Shown: positions 6,032 to 7,665 of the stretch, one piece after another
Layout of the letters: every line of letters begins with the position of its first letter
How positions within the stretch are numbered: position 1 is the stretch's first letter
From: Chlamydiota bacterium
Lineage (GTDB): Bacteria; Chlamydiota; Chlamydiia; Chlamydiales; SLFE01
Assembly (NCBI GenBank): GCA_011065065.1
Contig: JAAKFL010000088.1
Location: forward strand, 1-7,665
Reading direction: 5' to 3'
DNA length: 7,665 nucleotides
Made by a program: the position numbers and the translations under genes
The notes under the pieces: model-generated
The model's database searches: none
The model's input: only the letters and a program-made list of their open reading frames with translations
Told to the model about the DNA's origin: nothing

Positions 6032-6063
6032 GGTTATCTATACGTATAAAAGGAGTTAAGACA

Positions 6064-6174
6064 ATGTTAAGTGTGAGTGAACAGATCGAGCGAGTTTCCA
6101 AACAGGTGTCTACTCTTAAAGAGAAAATTCAAGAGAATGATTATGATGAAGAAGTTTATTCATATTTTTTGTGA
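6064..6174 (+). CDS. Possible 36-residue coiled-coil peptide (or 5' remnant of a decayed gene)
   Basis: ATG at 6064 is preceded by AAAGGAG (6049-6055) at eight-base spacing. The 36 codons end in TGA at 6172-6174. Hydrophobic residues V4, I8, V11, V15, L18 and I22 follow a clean a/d heptad pattern, with E, K, Q and S between, so residues 2-24 would form an amphipathic coiled-coil helix; an acidic/aromatic tail (NDYDEEVYSYF) follows. This regularity argues for real coding sequence. The end overlaps the converging SEL1 gene by 19 bases, so it may be a short intact gene or the 5' stump of a longer gene whose remainder was replaced. No family is recognised. Confidence 0.4.
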   Translation: MLSVSEQIERVSKQVSTLKEKIQENDYDEEVYSYFL

Positions 6175-6881
6175 TGTATTATATCACTATACTTTCTGGC
6201 TTTGTTCGTATCCCTTTCAACCCCATCACCTATCATATAACGTAAACATAGATTTCTACATGCCTTTTTATCACCTGTTTCATCGGCACAACTCTGGAGT
6301 AACTCAATTCCCTTGGATACTTTTTTCTTTCCACCAAGTCCCTTAATATACATGGTGCTTAATTGATTTACAGCAGGAGGGTACATACCTTTTGATGCTA
6401 TTTTGAACTGCTTCCTAGCAGATTTCAAGTTTATTTCTACACCTAGACCATACTGATAACAGATCCCTAAATTATAAATGGCAACTTTATAATCTGGTTT
6501 TAATGCAACAGATTTCTTTATTAGTTGAAAGGCTTTGGACCCGTCTTTTATGCCCCCCTTGCCTGACATATACATCGTACCTAATATATTGCAAGCAATA
6601 TAGTCTCCATGACTTGAAGATCGATCATACAAGTTTCTTGCAAACTCATAATTGCTTTCTGACGATTTTTGAGTATTATATGAATCTGCAAAATTTCTTA
6701 ATACTCTAGGAGCACTTAAAAATTCTATGACACATTGTTGTAATTCATGGGGATATCCATCTTCACGAAAAGCTTTTCTTATTAGCTCATCAGGGATGGC
6801 GACAACCTTCTCTATCGATTCATCTGAAGGAACTGTTGAGAAAGATGCCCTTTCAGTATTAGTCGTGACAAGTAAATTCAT
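6156..6881 (-). CDS. SEL1-like repeat (TPR-like) protein
   Basis: This 241-residue protein lacks a signal peptide and membrane segments. Residues 1-75 are a non-repeat N-terminal part. From about 77 to 235 it consists of SEL1-like helical repeats: a partial one at 77-92, then 'NILGTMYMSGKGG' (98-110), 'YNLGICYQYGLGV' (136-148), 'NQLSTMYIKGLGG' (172-184) and 'RNLCLRYMIGDGV' (209-221), each followed by an A-x-x-x-hydrophobic helix. These repeats form a superhelical protein-binding scaffold. In intracellular bacteria such proteins are often host-interacting or secreted effectors, but nothing here proves secretion. The gene is visibly more A/T-rich than the aro genes, hinting at separate acquisition. 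Only a weak TAGG ribosome site lies eight bases before the ATG at 6881. It stands alone in its own unit, convergent with the small frame at 6064. The specific role is unknown. Confidence 0.85.
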   Translation of the reverse strand: MNLLVTTNTERASFSTVPSDESIEKVVAIPDELIRKAFREDGYPHELQQCVIEFLSAPRVLRNFADSYNTQKSSESNYEFARNLYDRSSSHGDYIACNILGTMYMSGKGGIKDGSKAFQLIKKSVALKPDYKVAIYNLGICYQYGLGVEINLKSARKQFKIASKGMYPPAVNQLSTMYIKGLGGKKKVSKGIELLQSCADETGDKKACRNLCLRYMIGDGVERDTNKARKYSDIIHHKKYE

Positions 6882-6961
6882 AATACTTACCTATTGTGTA
6901 AAATTTATTAAAAAATTCAGTGTTGGGGTATTGAGCATAGGCTATTCCGTCCAATATTAGT

Positions 6962-7417
6962 CTAATGCTCTCCCTCGCCCATCCCAAAAAATAGTCTTAG
7001 TGCTTCTTCATGGGAACCATCTATACAGGATTCACTCAACGGAGGCTTATCCTCACAATAAAAAAAATTTCCAAGCACTATTTTGGGATCAAGTTCAAAG
7101 TGATCAATTCCGGCAGGATTGATAATGCTGTCAGAAGCTATCGAATGAATCAGAGCTGTGATTTCATAACTCTCTAAGAGTTTTTCCTTCTCACGGCCAT
7201 CATTAAGAACAATTTTAACAGAATGCTGACATTCCCAGAGAGAGCCCTGACATGTTGGGTCAATGGTCACCAGCTTAATCATTCCTGGTAAAATTGGCTC
7301 TCCCTTACTTATTTTGCCATTTATGCCGATATAGAACTTACGGACACCGAGCTCTTTTCTTTTCGTATAGAACACACCAAATGGGTCATAGATTTTATTC
7401 TTAGGTAAGGGATTCAT
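6962..7417 (-). CDS. Unrecognised 151-residue protein
   Basis: The frame begins at ATG 7417 with an AGGAGG ribosome site (7421-7426) three bases upstream, and ends in TAG at 6962-6964. A longer reading from a TTG at 7522 would overlap the end of the upstream gene and is not preferred; an ATG at 7456 lacks a ribosome site. The protein starts MNPLPKNKIYDPFGV, is rich in beta-prone segments such as 'VRKFYIGING', 'GMIKLVTIDP' and 'HSVKIVLNDG', and contains four cysteines, none in a metal-binding pattern. No signal peptide, transmembrane segment or catalytic motif is seen. It follows the gene ending at 7485 on the same strand by 67 bases, so the two may be cotranscribed. I do not recognise the family; the function is unknown. 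Confidence 0.6.
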   Translation of the reverse strand: MNPLPKNKIYDPFGVFYTKRKELGVRKFYIGINGKISKGEPILPGMIKLVTIDPTCQGSLWECQHSVKIVLNDGREKEKLLESYEITALIHSIASDSIINPAGIDHFELDPKIVLGNFFYCEDKPPLSESCIDGSHEEALRLFFGMGEGEH

Positions 7418-7453
7418 AAACCTCCTGACAGTCAATACAAACTCATTAAGCTT

Positions 7454-7477
7454 CATGGGGACAGGCTGGACCCCATG
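7454..7477. repeat. Small inverted repeat between two unrecognised genes
   Basis: CATGGGG (7454-7460) and CCCCATG (7471-7477) form a perfect 7-base stem around a 10-base loop, in the gap between the gene ending at 7485 and the start at 7417. There is no T-run on the minus strand after it, so it is not a typical terminator; it might be a processing or attenuation structure, or chance. Confidence 0.3.
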
Positions 7478-7484
7478 GTCTCCC

Positions 7485-7664
7485 TTACTCCGCTGTCGAT
7501 TCGTAGTCTTCAATAGATTCAAAACCGACTAACATGAGTGCAGGCTTTAATTCGATCCTGAACTTAGAAAGTGATCCAAATTGTTCATGCAACGATTCAA
7601 AGCCCTTTTCCTCAATAACATCCATAATTTTTGAGTAAAGTTGCTCAGGGAGTGTACATGTGAT
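7485..7664 (-). CDS. C-terminal 59 residues of an unrecognised protein (runs off window)
   Basis: An open minus-strand frame enters from the window end and stops at TAA (7485-7487), giving 59 residues. The segment begins ITCTLPEQLYSKIMD, has an amphipathic helical stretch, then 'FRIELKPALMLVGFES', and finishes with an acidic tail (SIEDYESTAE). The other two minus-strand frames are closed here (for example a TGA within the first 21 bases from the edge), which supports this one. The gene is the likely upstream partner of the one starting at 7417. No family is recognised from so short a piece. Confidence 0.5.
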   Translation of the reverse strand: MTCTLPEQLYSKIMDVIEEKGFESLHEQFGSLSKFRIELKPALMLVGFESIEDYESTAE

Positions 7665-7665
7665 C

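Noticed and set aside
7418..7522. TTG-start extension of the 151-residue protein, giving an N-terminus MNLLKTTN similar to the SEL1 protein's MNLLVTTN
   Set aside because: The extension overlaps the end of the upstream gene (stop at 7485) in another frame and uses a rare start, whereas ATG 7417 has an AGGAGG site. The eight-residue likeness uses different codons and is probably chance.

Overview
The window looks like a chromosomal segment of a member of the Chlamydiota, most likely an environmental (amoeba- or arthropod-associated) lineage rather than Chlamydia itself. The main reason is a tightly packed minus-strand shikimate operon in the order aroA - aroK - aroC - aroDE, ending in a fused 3-dehydroquinate dehydratase/shikimate dehydrogenase; this order and this fusion are typical of chlamydiae. 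Moderate GC, a SEL1-repeat protein nearby and several orphan genes fit that picture. The assignment is an inference from gene order and motifs, not from a database search.

Layout: (1) 1-916, minus strand: the first 305 codons of an exported protein with a WD/TolB-like beta-propeller of the S9 (prolyl oligopeptidase) type; the gene continues beyond base 1. A sigma70-like promoter lies at 959-988. (2) 1021-1302: a gene-free palindromic repeat cluster behind the aro operon. (3) 1322-5463, minus strand: aroA, aroK, aroC and aroDE, every junction overlapping (4, 14 and 4 bases), driven by a near-consensus promoter at 5470-5498 whose predicted start site falls on the aroA ATG, so the transcript may be leaderless. 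(4) 5607-5838: a second palindromic cluster with 60-base arms, upstream of the aro promoter. (5) 5839-6174: small plus-strand reading frames with strong ribosome binding sites and nested short inverted repeats. (6) 6156-6881, minus: SEL1-repeat protein. (7) 6962-7417, minus: unrecognised 151-residue protein. (8) 7485-7664, minus: C-terminal 59 residues of a further unrecognised protein running off the window end.

The four aro genes together cover 3-dehydroquinate to chorismate: AroD and AroE activities in one polypeptide, shikimate kinase, EPSP synthase and chorismate synthase. aroB, which in Chlamydia sits between aroC and aroDE, is absent here; aroC runs directly into aroDE with an ATGA overlap.

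The most unusual feature is the pair of palindromic clusters bracketing the operon. Though different in overall sequence, both are built from hairpins with the same core, C-TGNAA-G, arranged head-to-head so that forward copies are mirrored by reverse copies (3+3 in one, 2+2 in the other). They resemble paired REP/BIME-type elements and may be one mobile or RNA-structural family.
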